Shown in pieces: positions 7,892-16,675 of a stretch of 64,000 nt of DNA; position 1 is the stretch's first letter, and each line of letters opens with the position of its first letter. A model generated the notes under the pieces. It was not told where the DNA came from. It made no database searches and saw only the letters and a list, made by a program, of their open reading frames with translations. The DNA is from Phyllobacterium myrsinacearum (lineage in GTDB: Bacteria > Pseudomonadota > Alphaproteobacteria > Rhizobiales > Rhizobiaceae), in the NCBI RefSeq assembly GCF_014138285.1, contig NZ_JACGXN010000018.1, positions 1 through 64,000 on the forward strand, read 5' to 3'. Made by a program: the position numbers and the translations under genes.

Positions 7892-9583
7892 TCAGTCAGG
7901 CCGCAGTGCTGCTAGTGCGGCGTCAAATTCCGCTTGGCCGCGGTGTAAAGAGGCAATGATTTGCCCCTGTTTCATGATCAGGAGACGGTTGGCCAACTCG
8001 GCCTCCCGCCTGATATGCGTGGCTATGAGGACGGTCCGATCCGCCGCCGTTTGCTTCAGTCGCTGCAGGACATCGCGCGCTGTCTCGCCATCAAGTCCTT
8101 CGGTTGGTTCATCCAGCAGCCACATCCCGGTATCGCGCAGAAGCAGCCGCGCAAGCGCGAGACGACGCAATTGACCGCCGGAGAATCCCAATCCGCCTTC
8201 ACCAAGCCTTGCATCGAGCTTTGCAGGCAATGTCCGCACATGCTCGGCAAGTCCAGCGACGGTCAGCACCTCCCAGAGGCGTTCATCGGTAGCCTCTAGG
8301 TCGGCAAGTCTGAGGTTCTCACGAAGGTTATCCTGAAACAGCTCCGTTTTCTGGATAAGACGTGTTGAGGGTTCGCATAGAACAAAGCCCGTGGCTGGTG
8401 CCAGTTCACCTGCCATCAGGGCCAGCAGTGTCGATTTTCCCGCGCCGCTTGCACCGATCAGGGCAACGCGCTCGCCCTTTGCCAGCTCCAGAGAAACCTC
8501 GGTAAGAGCAGGGGCAAATGCACCGTGGTGAAATGCCGTGACCGTCTCAAGCCGGCTAGCTGTTCCATCCGGGGGAGGGGAGGGGAGAGCAGGGGAGGGA
8601 GCATCCTCCCAATTACCGCCAATCCGCCTTGCGGCGAGAATGGTCCGGCCAAGTTCCAGTGCTCCACGCCGCAGTCCAGCAAAAGGCTCGAGCGCCGCCA
8701 GGGCCAGCAGAATGCCAAGCGCGGCAACTGGCGCGCCGATCAAATCCGCTTGCGCGAGAACAGCGACTGCAACCAAAGTTCCAGCGAGAAGCACGGTAGC
8801 AGCTACACCAAACCCGAAGGTAACACCCATTTCAACGCGATTGAGTGCATCATCGGCGTTGGCGAGGCGATCATCGGCAGATCCGATGCCATTGCAATGG
8901 GCCGAGACCTGACCCGCCATGATAAGATCCGTCTGCCCGGCGACGAGATCAATGACACGCGAGCGCAATGCTTCGAGCGCATGGGCGCGACGGCGGGCGG
9001 CGGCAATCGAAAAGCGCGCTGCAACAAAAGGAATACCGAGACCGGTAAGCAAAAGCCATAGCGCGACACTCAGACCAAAGAGCGGGTGCATCAGCCCCAA
9101 GGCAAGGCTGACCGTCAAAGCCGAGAACAACGCGACGACACCTGGCACCAGTATCCGCAAATAAAGGGAATCCAGCGCATCAATGTCTGCGGTCAATCGA
9201 AAGAGCAATTTGGAAGGCCGCCGCAAAAGTAAGGAAGCGGCATCGGGACGCGCCCATCCGCGAAACAGTTTCTCGCGCAGGCCAGCCAGCACACCGAGTG
9301 TGGCGTCATGGGTTGTCAGCCGTTCGCCGTATCGTGCGGCCGTGCGCGCAAGAGCGAGAAAGCGAATGCCCGCGGATGGCGCGAAGACGTCAAAGACAAA
9401 CGCTGTTGCCGACGAGAGCCCTGCGATAGCCGTTGCTGTAATAAACCATCCCGACAAACCCAGCAGTGCAGTCCCGGCCAGTACTGTCGCCGCCGCAAGC
9501 AAAGCGCCCGCGAGCAGCATAGAACGCCGTTCTGCGAGGAAAAGCCGGACAATCGGGCGAAAATCACGCCAGAGAGTTATCAT
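7892..9583 (-). CDS. cydC: Thiol/haem ABC exporter subunit CydC
   Basis: A 563-residue half-transporter with six N-terminal membrane helices and a C-terminal ATPase domain. With CydD it exports glutathione/cysteine to the periplasm, which is needed to assemble cytochrome bd. Visible motifs are Walker A 'LIGASGAGKSTLLALMAG', the signature 'FSGGQLRRLALARLLL', and 'MWLLDEPTEGLD'. Its start overlaps the end of cydD by 4 bp. Placement between cydD and cydA separates it from generic ABC exporters. Confidence 0.93.
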   Translation of the reverse strand: MITLWRDFRPIVRLFLAERRSMLLAGALLAAATVLAGTALLGLSGWFITATAIAGLSSATAFVFDVFAPSAGIRFLALARTAARYGERLTTHDATLGVLAGLREKLFRGWARPDAASLLLRRPSKLLFRLTADIDALDSLYLRILVPGVVALFSALTVSLALGLMHPLFGLSVALWLLLTGLGIPFVAARFSIAAARRRAHALEALRSRVIDLVAGQTDLIMAGQVSAHCNGIGSADDRLANADDALNRVEMGVTFGFGVAATVLLAGTLVAVAVLAQADLIGAPVAALGILLALAALEPFAGLRRGALELGRTILAARRIGGNWEDAPSPALPSPPPDGTASRLETVTAFHHGAFAPALTEVSLELAKGERVALIGASGAGKSTLLALMAGELAPATGFVLCEPSTRLIQKTELFQDNLRENLRLADLEATDERLWEVLTVAGLAEHVRTLPAKLDARLGEGGLGFSGGQLRRLALARLLLRDTGMWLLDEPTEGLDGETARDVLQRLKQTAADRTVLIATHIRREAELANRLLIMKQGQIIASLHRGQAEFDAALAALRPD

Positions 9584-11352
9584 GATCTACCCTCCGACAA
9601 TGCCTGCAGGAGATCGATGACACGGCCCGCGCGGGCGGCCAGCACCGGATCATGCGTCGCAATGATGAGCGTCCTGCCTTCGGACATATCAAACAATCTG
9701 TCGGCGATATCCTTTGCCGTCTCACTATCAAGGTGTGCGGTGGGCTCGTCGGCAAGGATGATCGATGCATCGGAATTGACGGTTGCGCGTGCCAGCGCAA
9801 GGCGCAGCGCTTCACCGCCGGAAAGCCCTGTACCACCTTCGCCGATTGAAGCCTTGCCGCGCGCATTGGCTACGTCATCGAGCGCCGATTGATGCAGCGC
9901 CGAAGCGACGGCATGGACATCGGCCTCCGGGCGACCAAGCGCAATGTTCGCAGCGACAGTACCGGCAAAAATATGCGGCCGTTGACCAACCCAGGCCATC
10001 TGCTTGCGTTGTCTCGTCGCTTTTCCCGACATAGATGCGCCAGCAACATCGATTTTCCCATGTTCAGGGGAGGCAAGACCGGCAATCAGAGCCAGCAATG
10101 TTGATTTCCCCGACCCGCTCGGCCCAAGCAGTGCAACAGTTTCGCCGGAAGCTATATCGAGACTGAAGTTTTCAAACACAGATGGCTTATCACCGGCATA
10201 GCGGAATGTGAGATTTTCAATCCGCACCGCTAATGCGCCGGACGAAGTTTGGGCAGCTCTTTGTGGAAAAGCCTGTATGCTTTGCCCATCAGGCAGCTCC
10301 ATGCCTTTGACAGCAAGTTTACGCAACGCCTCAAGCGAGGCTTCCCCGGCCGCGCGGTCATGCCAGACCGATGAAAGCTCACGCAACGGCTCAAAGAACG
10401 CGGGAGCAAGCAACAGTATAAACAGACCCTCGCTCAATGAGAGCCTGCCGCTCCACGCACCGAACTCGAGCTGTCCAAGCAGATGGAAGCCGACATAAAC
10501 CGCAACCATGGCAACGCCGAGTGCGGCAAACAGCTCCAGAACCGCCGAAGAAAGAAAGGCAATGCGTAAGACTGCCATGGTACGCGTCCGAAGGGATTCG
10601 GCATCTGCTCTCAGGCGCTTTGCTGTTCTGTCCACCGCATCGAGTGAGCGGATTGTGGCAAGCCCACGCAATCGATCCAGCAAAAACGCATTCATACCGC
10701 CGACTTCGACGAGTTGAGCCTCGCTCGCAGCCTTGGCGCGCCAGCCGATAAGCGCCATGAAAATTGGAATGAGTGGTGCGGCGACAAGCAAAACGATCGC
10801 AACTGCCCAAGAGAGAGGCAGGACGCAGACAAGAATGGCGACCGGAATGATCGTGGCCTTGAAGCGGGCAGGACGAAAGCGGGCAAGATAGGGCACAACC
10901 GCCTCAGCCTGTTCCGCCAGAATGCTTGCTGCAGCTCCCGACGCGATCCGATCTGGATCAAGCGGCGAACGGCGCGAGAGAGCTGTAATGGCCTGCGACC
11001 TCAGCTGCGAAAGAGTGGTGCGCGCCGCGCGAAAGGCAAGCCGATTTCCCGCCGCATCGATCAACGCGCGCGCCACGCCAATCAGGAGCACACCCACGGC
11101 AAGCCACGCTATGCCCGACATGGCGTTACCAGCTGCAATTTGACCGACAGCGATACTCAGAAGCCCTGCCTGCGGCAACCACAGCAGGGACGCAACAGCC
11201 TGAACAATGGCAGCATTTCTTCCCGGCGCAGTATCATCAGCTTTGGAAACTTGTTCAGTGCGCGCCCGGTTCTGCTCAATGCACGCGGAATCACCCGCCG
11301 GGACCTCATCCGTCCGCAAAACGATCGAAGAACTGAGTGCATCAGCCGACAT
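9580..11352 (-). CDS. cydD: Thiol/haem ABC exporter subunit CydD
   Basis: A 590-residue half-transporter, partner of CydC. It has an N-terminal six-helix membrane domain and an ATPase domain with Walker A 'LLGPSGSGKSTLLALIAG', the signature 'LSGGEALRLALARA' and Walker B 'SIILADEPTAHLD'. It begins 3 bp after the GbsR-type regulator and overlaps cydC by 4 bp, so the three are translationally coupled. The first 40 residues are polar and poorly conserved; a later start is possible. Confidence 0.93.
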   Translation of the reverse strand: MSADALSSSIVLRTDEVPAGDSACIEQNRARTEQVSKADDTAPGRNAAIVQAVASLLWLPQAGLLSIAVGQIAAGNAMSGIAWLAVGVLLIGVARALIDAAGNRLAFRAARTTLSQLRSQAITALSRRSPLDPDRIASGAAASILAEQAEAVVPYLARFRPARFKATIIPVAILVCVLPLSWAVAIVLLVAAPLIPIFMALIGWRAKAASEAQLVEVGGMNAFLLDRLRGLATIRSLDAVDRTAKRLRADAESLRTRTMAVLRIAFLSSAVLELFAALGVAMVAVYVGFHLLGQLEFGAWSGRLSLSEGLFILLLAPAFFEPLRELSSVWHDRAAGEASLEALRKLAVKGMELPDGQSIQAFPQRAAQTSSGALAVRIENLTFRYAGDKPSVFENFSLDIASGETVALLGPSGSGKSTLLALIAGLASPEHGKIDVAGASMSGKATRQRKQMAWVGQRPHIFAGTVAANIALGRPEADVHAVASALHQSALDDVANARGKASIGEGGTGLSGGEALRLALARATVNSDASIILADEPTAHLDSETAKDIADRLFDMSEGRTLIIATHDPVLAARAGRVIDLLQALSEGRS

Positions 11353-11355
11353 ACT

Positions 11356-11928
11356 TTAAGCCTTGTCCGGACTGCGTTTCGAGCGACCGAGCGAGACGAT
11401 CTTGTCCTTTGCCTCAAGCAGTCGCGTTACCTTGGCGCCAAGCGTAAGCAATGTTGCAAGGCGATCAGTTTCGAGCTTCTTCACATCATCGTACCAAGTT
11501 GTCAGCTGCTCGATAAGCCCATGCATTTCCCCCATGCGCTCCTGGGCATGGCGCTCGGCGTCGCTCGCCGGTTGCTGCATGAGGATTTCTCGCAGAACGG
11601 AAAGGGTCGGATCGACCTCCCGTTTCTTCCGTTCCTCGGCAAGAGTGCGCAAGATCTGCCAGACATCATCAGGTGTTGTGAAGAAGTCGCGCCGGTCATC
11701 CGGCAGATGTTTCAGCAGAACGAGATTCCACGCCTGCAGTTCACGCAAACTCATCGAGACATTGGATCTGGAAATCCCGAGTGAGTCGACAATCTGGTCC
11801 GCGTTCAGTGGTTCAGGAGATACGTATAGCAGGGCATAAATCTGTCCTACAGTACGGTTGATGCCCCATCGGCTGCCCATTTCGCCAAAATGCAGCACAA
11901 AGGATTGAACAAGAGGAGGAAGGTTCAT
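11356..11928 (-). CDS. GbsR/MarR-type transcriptional regulator at the head of the cyd operon
   Basis: A 190-residue protein with a winged-helix domain (about residues 20-90: 'INRTVGQIYALLYVSPEPLNADQIVDSLGISRSNVSMSLRELQAWNLV' region) and a helical C-terminal dimerisation part. The pattern fits the GbsR-like branch of the MarR superfamily. It is the first gene of the cydDCABX transcript (3 bp to cydD) and probably controls it. I chose ATG 11928 (MNLPPL) over one six codons upstream because GGGAA precedes it. A perfect 18-bp palindrome 24 bp upstream is the likely operator. Its ligand is unknown. Confidence 0.82.
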   Translation of the reverse strand: MNLPPLVQSFVLHFGEMGSRWGINRTVGQIYALLYVSPEPLNADQIVDSLGISRSNVSMSLRELQAWNLVLLKHLPDDRRDFFTTPDDVWQILRTLAEERKKREVDPTLSVLREILMQQPASDAERHAQERMGEMHGLIEQLTTWYDDVKKLETDRLATLLTLGAKVTRLLEAKDKIVSLGRSKRSPDKA

Positions 11929-11952
11929 CAATGATTCCCGATACAACAGTTA

Positions 11953-11970
11953 TTTCAGTAATTACTGAAA
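11953..11970. promoter_or_regulatory. 18-bp palindrome, likely operator of the cyd regulator
   Basis: TTTCAGTAATTACTGAAA is a perfect 18-bp palindrome centred 33 bp upstream of the regulator start. Dimeric winged-helix regulators of the MarR/GbsR group bind such sites, so autoregulation of the whole cyd operon is likely. Binding has not been shown. Confidence 0.65.
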
Positions 11971-12079
11971 CTACCGTATTAGAGAAATCGCCCGAATGCA
12001 AGGGAATGGGGATCAATCCACCGCTCAGACAGGAGTGTGACCTTGAATTGCCTTTGAGAAACAATACGTTGGGCAGTAA

Positions 12080-12107
12080 AAAACCCGGCCGTTGCCGACC
12101 GGGTTTT
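12080..12107 (-). terminator. Terminator of the efe operon
   Basis: AAAACCCGG (12080-12088) pairs with CCGGGTTTT (12099-12107). In the leftward direction the stem ends in TTTTTT. It lies 28 bp after the last efe gene and would also insulate the cyd regulator promoter. Confidence 0.8.
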
Positions 12108-12134
12108 CTCAAGATAGTCCATGAACCAATAGGT

Positions 12135-12962
12135 TTAGTTCAATCCAAGCTTTCCGCGCAGGGTGGAAAGGTCTTCCGCCAGTGTATTGACTGCAGCAGC
12201 CAGCACTGTGCGATCGTCATCGGTCAGCTTGTCATAAAGCTCATAACCTTCAGCAGTCTTGTACTTGGACAGGGTCTTGTCGACCGTATCGAAATTACCT
12301 GAAACCTTGGTAACGAAAGCGGCGTCATCCTTTTCAATCAACGGACGAACCAGATCGAAAATCTTGCGCGAGCCATCAAAGTTCGCCTTGAAATCCCACA
12401 GATCCGTATGGCTGTAACGGTCTTCTTCACCGGAAATCTTGGTTGCAGCTACTTCTTCCATCAGGGCAGCAGCGCCACCGACGACCTTTTCAGGTGGCAG
12501 TGTCAGGTCCGTAATGCGCTTGTGAAGCTCTGTCACGTCGGCCTGAAGTTTGTCTGCAAACTCGCTCAGTCCCTCCGTGCTGTTCTGGCTGAAAAGACCA
12601 TATTCAAGACGATGGAAACCAGTGAAGCCCGGATCCTTCTCGGCCTGCTCGTGATCGTCAGCGCGCGAATCGATTGACCCGTCAAGATCGCTGAAGAGTT
12701 CCGCCACCGGCTCGACGATTTCATAGTTCATGCGCGTTGGAGCGAAAAGCTTCTTGGCAGTCGCAAGATCGCCAGCCTTGACCGCGTCGGTGAAAGCCTT
12801 GGTTTCCGTAACGAGCTTCTCCAGGTTCTCGCCGATGAAAATCTTGTATTCGGCGATTGGACCAACGAGATCGAGCGGCGAAACTTCTGCGTTCGCAGCG
12901 CGGGGCGCGATGGCCGCCGTCACGGCGAAAACACTGGCTGTAAGGTAGGCTCTGAGTTTCAT
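12135..12962 (-). CDS. EfeM-type periplasmic iron-binding M75 protein (short EfeO)
   Basis: A 275-residue secreted protein with a Sec signal peptide (about 1-25, cleavage after AANA) followed directly by an M75/imelysin-like helical domain. The conserved metal-binding HxxE motif is visible in 'HRLEYGLF'. It lacks the N-terminal cupredoxin domain of full-length EfeO, which makes it EfeM-like. It is the last gene of the leftward efeU-efeO-efeB-efeM operon, 12 bp after efeB. AAGGAG precedes the start. It probably binds iron in the periplasm for the EfeU permease. The tail domain resembles that of the efeO product upstream, so the two are paralogues. Confidence 0.87.
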   Translation of the reverse strand: MKLRAYLTASVFAVTAAIAPRAANAEVSPLDLVGPIAEYKIFIGENLEKLVTETKAFTDAVKAGDLATAKKLFAPTRMNYEIVEPVAELFSDLDGSIDSRADDHEQAEKDPGFTGFHRLEYGLFSQNSTEGLSEFADKLQADVTELHKRITDLTLPPEKVVGGAAALMEEVAATKISGEEDRYSHTDLWDFKANFDGSRKIFDLVRPLIEKDDAAFVTKVSGNFDTVDKTLSKYKTAEGYELYDKLTDDDRTVLAAAVNTLAEDLSTLRGKLGLN

Positions 12963-12974
12963 TGGGTAGCTCCT

Positions 12975-14291
12975 TCAGGATTTGTTGTTTGTTGGAGTGT
13001 GGCCGGCTGCTTCCAGTAATGTGCGGCCAAGAAAATCATTGTCATCGATGGCGCCAGGCAGGGTGAAGAAGAACCCACCACCGATTGGCTTGATATATTC
13101 CTCCAGTGGCTCGCCATTCAGCTTGGTTTGAACGGCAACGAATCCCTTGTCGAGATCGGCCTGATAACAGATGAACAGCAACCCCTGCTCGAGCTGGCCG
13201 GACTTACTCACGCCATTTGAGTAGTTGAAAGGCCGGCGCAGAATGAGGTTGGCATCAGACGCTTTGGTTCTGTTATTGGCCAGCCGGATATGAGCATCCA
13301 GCGGCGTAACGGTGCCTTCCGCATCCTTGGTGTAATCCGGCACTTCCGTTTCCGTGCGTCCGCCAAACGGCGCTCCGCTCGGCTTGAGACGCCCGATGAT
13401 GCGTTCCTGTTCACCGAGTGGTGTACGGTCCCAGCGTTCGACAAAATTGCGAATAATGCGGATAACCTGATAGCTGCCGTCACGCGTCCAGGCTGGTTCG
13501 TCACCACTGCCCTGAACCCAAACGATCCGTTCCATCAATTCGTCATTGCCGGCATCGGGATTGGCTGATCCGTCGCGGAAGCCGAGAAAATTGCGGGCGC
13601 TTTGATGCGTGCCATCGGGGCTGCGCGGAAGGACCGGCACGGAACCCTCCTGTTTCCAGCGCAGCACCATCAGGTCCGGCAGGTTTTTAAGGATGTCGCG
13701 CAGCGCGTGAATGTTGGTATCCGGTGTATTCGAAGATATCTGCAAAGACAGGTCGCCATGGCATAGCGACTGGTCCAGCGCATCATTCGTAAATGCCTTC
13801 ATGCGTGAAAGCCGCACCGGTTTGTGCTGCAAAAGCCAGTCGCGCTGATCGAAGAACGAAGCACCCAACGAGACAGTCATCGTAAGATTGTCAGGCAGAA
13901 CAACAGGACCCAGGATTCCGTTGTCTGCGGGCGGCAGCTTGTCGTCAAGCGCAGGGGGCGTGCCCCCCTTCATCAGAAAGGCGATGCGGGTTGAAAGGGT
14001 CCGGAACAGCCGCTCGACCTCTTCCGGTTTGTTCGCCAGAACCCGGAACGATGCCACCATACCCGCAGCTGGGCGGGGCGTGACGATACCGGACTGGCGC
14101 CGTCCATTGAACGGTTGCTGCTCGAGCATCTTGTCGCTGACAGGCGCGTCGGTGACCTGTTCGCCATGGCTTTCCGCAGCCTGTACGCCAGCAACACCGG
14201 CAGCAAGGGCTCCGCCTGCCGCTCCAACTCCAAACAGGAGGTTGCGGCGATTGGTGATGAAAGCTTTTGTATCTTTATTATCCGCTGTCAC
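12975..14291 (-). CDS. efeB: EfeB, Tat-exported DyP-type haem peroxidase/deferrochelatase
   Basis: A 438-residue dye-decolourising peroxidase family protein of the EfeUOB ferrous iron system. A twin-arginine signal (TNRRNLLFGVGAAGGALAAG, about 13-32) predicts export folded to the periplasm. The DyP catalytic motif appears as 'GFRDGSANPD', and 'DAHIR' carries the probable haem-ligand His. The start is GTG, preceded by GGGGAAG. It lies between efeO and efeM in one leftward operon. Known members oxidise ferrous iron and have been linked to iron removal from haem. Confidence 0.94.
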   Translation of the reverse strand: MTADNKDTKAFITNRRNLLFGVGAAGGALAAGVAGVQAAESHGEQVTDAPVSDKMLEQQPFNGRRQSGIVTPRPAAGMVASFRVLANKPEEVERLFRTLSTRIAFLMKGGTPPALDDKLPPADNGILGPVVLPDNLTMTVSLGASFFDQRDWLLQHKPVRLSRMKAFTNDALDQSLCHGDLSLQISSNTPDTNIHALRDILKNLPDLMVLRWKQEGSVPVLPRSPDGTHQSARNFLGFRDGSANPDAGNDELMERIVWVQGSGDEPAWTRDGSYQVIRIIRNFVERWDRTPLGEQERIIGRLKPSGAPFGGRTETEVPDYTKDAEGTVTPLDAHIRLANNRTKASDANLILRRPFNYSNGVSKSGQLEQGLLFICYQADLDKGFVAVQTKLNGEPLEEYIKPIGGGFFFTLPGAIDDNDFLGRTLLEAAGHTPTNNKS

Positions 14292-14302
14292 GATCGCTTC
14301 CC

Positions 14303-15493
14303 CTATTCGAGTCCGACAGCTGCATTCAGCTTGTCAATGGAATCGGCAAGCGCTTGCATCTGCGTGGCGAGGGCCTTGCGGCTATCCGCATTCACGCTGT
14401 CGTAGGGCGGGAAACCATCAGATCCGCGCAATCCTTTCAGCGCGCCATCAACGGCAGCAATACGGGCCTCGATATCGGCCATGACGGCGGGCGAACCCTG
14501 CGCAACCACAGGCTTCATCAACGTCATCATGCGAGAAATACTGGCCAGATTGGCTTCAAAATCAAGAAGATCAGACTTCGCATAATGATCTTCACCCGCA
14601 GCAATTCTGGTGCTGGCAATGGTGCCGGCCAGGCGCGCAGCACCCCCGGCAATCTGCTCAGGCGGGATACGCAGGGATCGGACACGATCCTTCAGAGCCG
14701 TCACATCAGCCAGTAATTTGGCGGAAACGGGCGCCAGACCATCAAGGCTTTTGACCGAGTAGAGGCCGTACTCGATACGGTGGAAGCCAGTAAATCCGGC
14801 ATCCTCTTCACGCTTTTCCAGATAGTCCGCAACGGGATCGATGGCATTGTGCAGGTCGGCAAACCGATCCGCCATGGGTTCCAGCTGCATATAGGGCAGG
14901 CGGGCCTTCTGGTAGAGATTCCGCGCCTTGTCGATATCGCCTGCCTTGATCGCATCATCCAGCGCCTGAACGCCCTTGACGAGGGCATTGGACTGCGTTG
15001 CGAGGAACACCTGATACTCAGCCAGCGGACCCACAAAAGCCACAAGCGCAGGCCGTGCAGCGGCGGCATCAGCCTCCGCTGACGGTGTGACAGTCAGGCT
15101 GCCGCGTGGGCTGGTGAGAAGGCCGCAGGTGATTTCATACTTGCCGGGATTGAGCTTGGCCGTGAGGGTCTGGGTGAACCCGGGAACGATATTCTCCCGT
15201 TCTTCCAGCACCATAACGCCATCGAGGATTTCCCATTCAAGCGCCCGGTCGGACTTGTTGACGATCGTAAAAGTCGAGCGTCCAGCGGGAACTGTCAACG
15301 CATTCGGCTCGCATTTGCCTTCACTGATGGTCACCACAATGGCGCCATCGGCGGCACCGGTCTTGACCTTCGTGGAAGCGTAATAGAATGCCGCGCCGCC
15401 TGCGACCACCAGCAAAGCGGCCCCGGCTACGCCAAGCCGCATCAGCTTTTGTGATGGCGGGCGCGGAGCAGGGGTACCGGTATTTTGCGACAT
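14303..15493 (-). CDS. efeO: EfeO, periplasmic cupredoxin-M75 iron-binding protein
   Basis: A 396-residue protein with an N-terminal membrane anchor/signal (about 20-40), a cupredoxin-like domain (about 50-130, ending in 'YEITCGLLTSPRGSLTV') and an M75 domain with the HxxE motif 'HRIEYGLY'. It is the periplasmic partner of EfeU in ferrous/ferric iron uptake. I use ATG 15493 (MSQNTG). A TTG at 15508 would overlap the efeU stop and is a possible coupled start. It sits between efeU and efeB. Confidence 0.92.
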   Translation of the reverse strand: MSQNTGTPAPRPPSQKLMRLGVAGAALLVVAGGAAFYYASTKVKTGAADGAIVVTISEGKCEPNALTVPAGRSTFTIVNKSDRALEWEILDGVMVLEERENIVPGFTQTLTAKLNPGKYEITCGLLTSPRGSLTVTPSAEADAAAARPALVAFVGPLAEYQVFLATQSNALVKGVQALDDAIKAGDIDKARNLYQKARLPYMQLEPMADRFADLHNAIDPVADYLEKREEDAGFTGFHRIEYGLYSVKSLDGLAPVSAKLLADVTALKDRVRSLRIPPEQIAGGAARLAGTIASTRIAAGEDHYAKSDLLDFEANLASISRMMTLMKPVVAQGSPAVMADIEARIAAVDGALKGLRGSDGFPPYDSVNADSRKALATQMQALADSIDKLNAAVGLE

Positions 15494-15504
15494 AGATGAC
15501 ACTT

Positions 15505-16347
15505 TCAATGGGTAGGGCGTGACGTGGCGACAGCACCTTGGCGCTGCTGTAGCGGACGCAGAAAGAAGAAGAGACTGATGGCGAGAAACACGACATAGGC
15601 GATAACTTCGCCCAGCGTCGGCATGTCCTGATATCCGAACATTCCCGAAAGCAGCGTGCCGAAGGTACTGCTGACTGGCAAAATATGACTGATATCAAAA
15701 ACAACCGTCTGCAGACTGTTCCAGACACCGGCTTCGTGCAGGTGGCGCAGCGAGCCTGCAAGGATACCGGCAGCAACAACAAGAATGAACAATCCGGTCC
15801 AGTAGAAGAAACGTTTCAGGTTGAGCCGCACTCCACCGGCATAGATGCCGTAACCGAGGCAAACAGAAACAATAATGCCGAGAAGCGCACCGAGCGGCGC
15901 ATCGGAATTGGCGCTCTGCTGAAATATGGCAAGCAGGAAGAACACGGATTCGAGTCCTTCCCGGGCAACGGCAAAGAACACCATGCCAACAAGAGCAAGG
16001 CCTTGACCCGACGAATGGGCCAACGCACCATCAATGGAAGAATGCAGTTCGGACTTGATCGAGCGGGCGGCCTTGCGCATCCAGAAAACCATGGAACACA
16101 GAACGATAACGGCAACGAAGCCGACGATTGCCTCGAAAAATTCCTGTGCCTTTTGCGGAAACTGCGCACTGACCAGCTGCAATCCAGCGCCCACAAACAG
16201 CGAAAGCGCCACGGCGAGCAGAATGCCAACCCAGACCGCAGGCATCCATGCGCCACGACCTGTCTGCTTCAGATAACTTGCAACAATGCCTACAATTAGC
16301 GCGGCCTCAATGCCTTCGCGCAGCATAATCAAAAATGGAACAAGCAT
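15505..16347 (-). CDS. efeU: EfeU, FTR1-family iron permease
   Basis: A 280-residue inner-membrane permease with about seven helices. The two REGxE iron-coordinating motifs of the FTR1 family are present ('MLREGIEAALI' near the N-terminus and 'AREGLESVFF' near residue 130). It is the first gene of the leftward operon and is preceded by an Irr-type ICE box at 16437-16451. ATG 16347 is favoured because GAGGA lies 9 bp before it. A TTG three codons earlier would also be in frame. Confidence 0.94.
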   Translation of the reverse strand: MLVPFLIMLREGIEAALIVGIVASYLKQTGRGAWMPAVWVGILLAVALSLFVGAGLQLVSAQFPQKAQEFFEAIVGFVAVIVLCSMVFWMRKAARSIKSELHSSIDGALAHSSGQGLALVGMVFFAVAREGLESVFFLLAIFQQSANSDAPLGALLGIIVSVCLGYGIYAGGVRLNLKRFFYWTGLFILVVAAGILAGSLRHLHEAGVWNSLQTVVFDISHILPVSSTFGTLLSGMFGYQDMPTLGEVIAYVVFLAISLFFFLRPLQQRQGAVATSRPTH

Positions 16348-16436
16348 TAAAAACAATCCTCGGCACTGCCAGCCCGATGTTGCACAGCGCAGGGCAAGTC
16401 ATAAACCGGGACGAAAAACGAAGCAATAACAATATA

Positions 16437-16451
16437 TTAGAAGAATTCTAA
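16437..16451. promoter_or_regulatory. Iron control element (Irr/ICE box) upstream of efeU
   Basis: TTAGAA-GAA-TTCTAA matches the core of the rhizobial ICE consensus (TTTAGAA-N3-TTCTAAA). It lies about 90 bp upstream of efeU. Irr is the haem-sensing Fur-family regulator of alphaproteobacteria that binds this element, mostly to repress iron-using genes or activate uptake genes under iron limitation. Regulation of efe by Irr is inferred from the match. Confidence 0.72.
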
Positions 16452-16632
16452 GGAGACGACAGGGTAAAATTCCGCAATCTTTTCCGTATGTTGAGTGAAG
16501 TAGTCCACTATTTTGCGACATCAAAATCGGTCAACTCTGGCATACAGCCACGTCCGGCGGATCAGAGAATATGAGAGCTTCACACAGGTTTTACCTGCCA
16601 GGCGCACCGTCACTATGATGTTTACGGCCGAA

Positions 16633-16664
16633 GTGCCTCCTTCCATTCTGAAAGAAGGCGGCAC
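16633..16664 (-). terminator. Hairpin after the 5-oxoprolinase gene
   Basis: GTGCC-T-CCTTC (16633-16643) pairs with GAAGG-C-GGCAC (16654-16664), with one internal mismatch, 12 bp past the stop of the leftward 5-oxoprolinase gene. There is no T-run after it, so it may be a weak terminator or an mRNA 3' stabiliser. The rest of 16357-16675 holds the efe promoter region and no gene. Confidence 0.45.
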
Positions 16665-16675
16665 CACCGGCTAAC

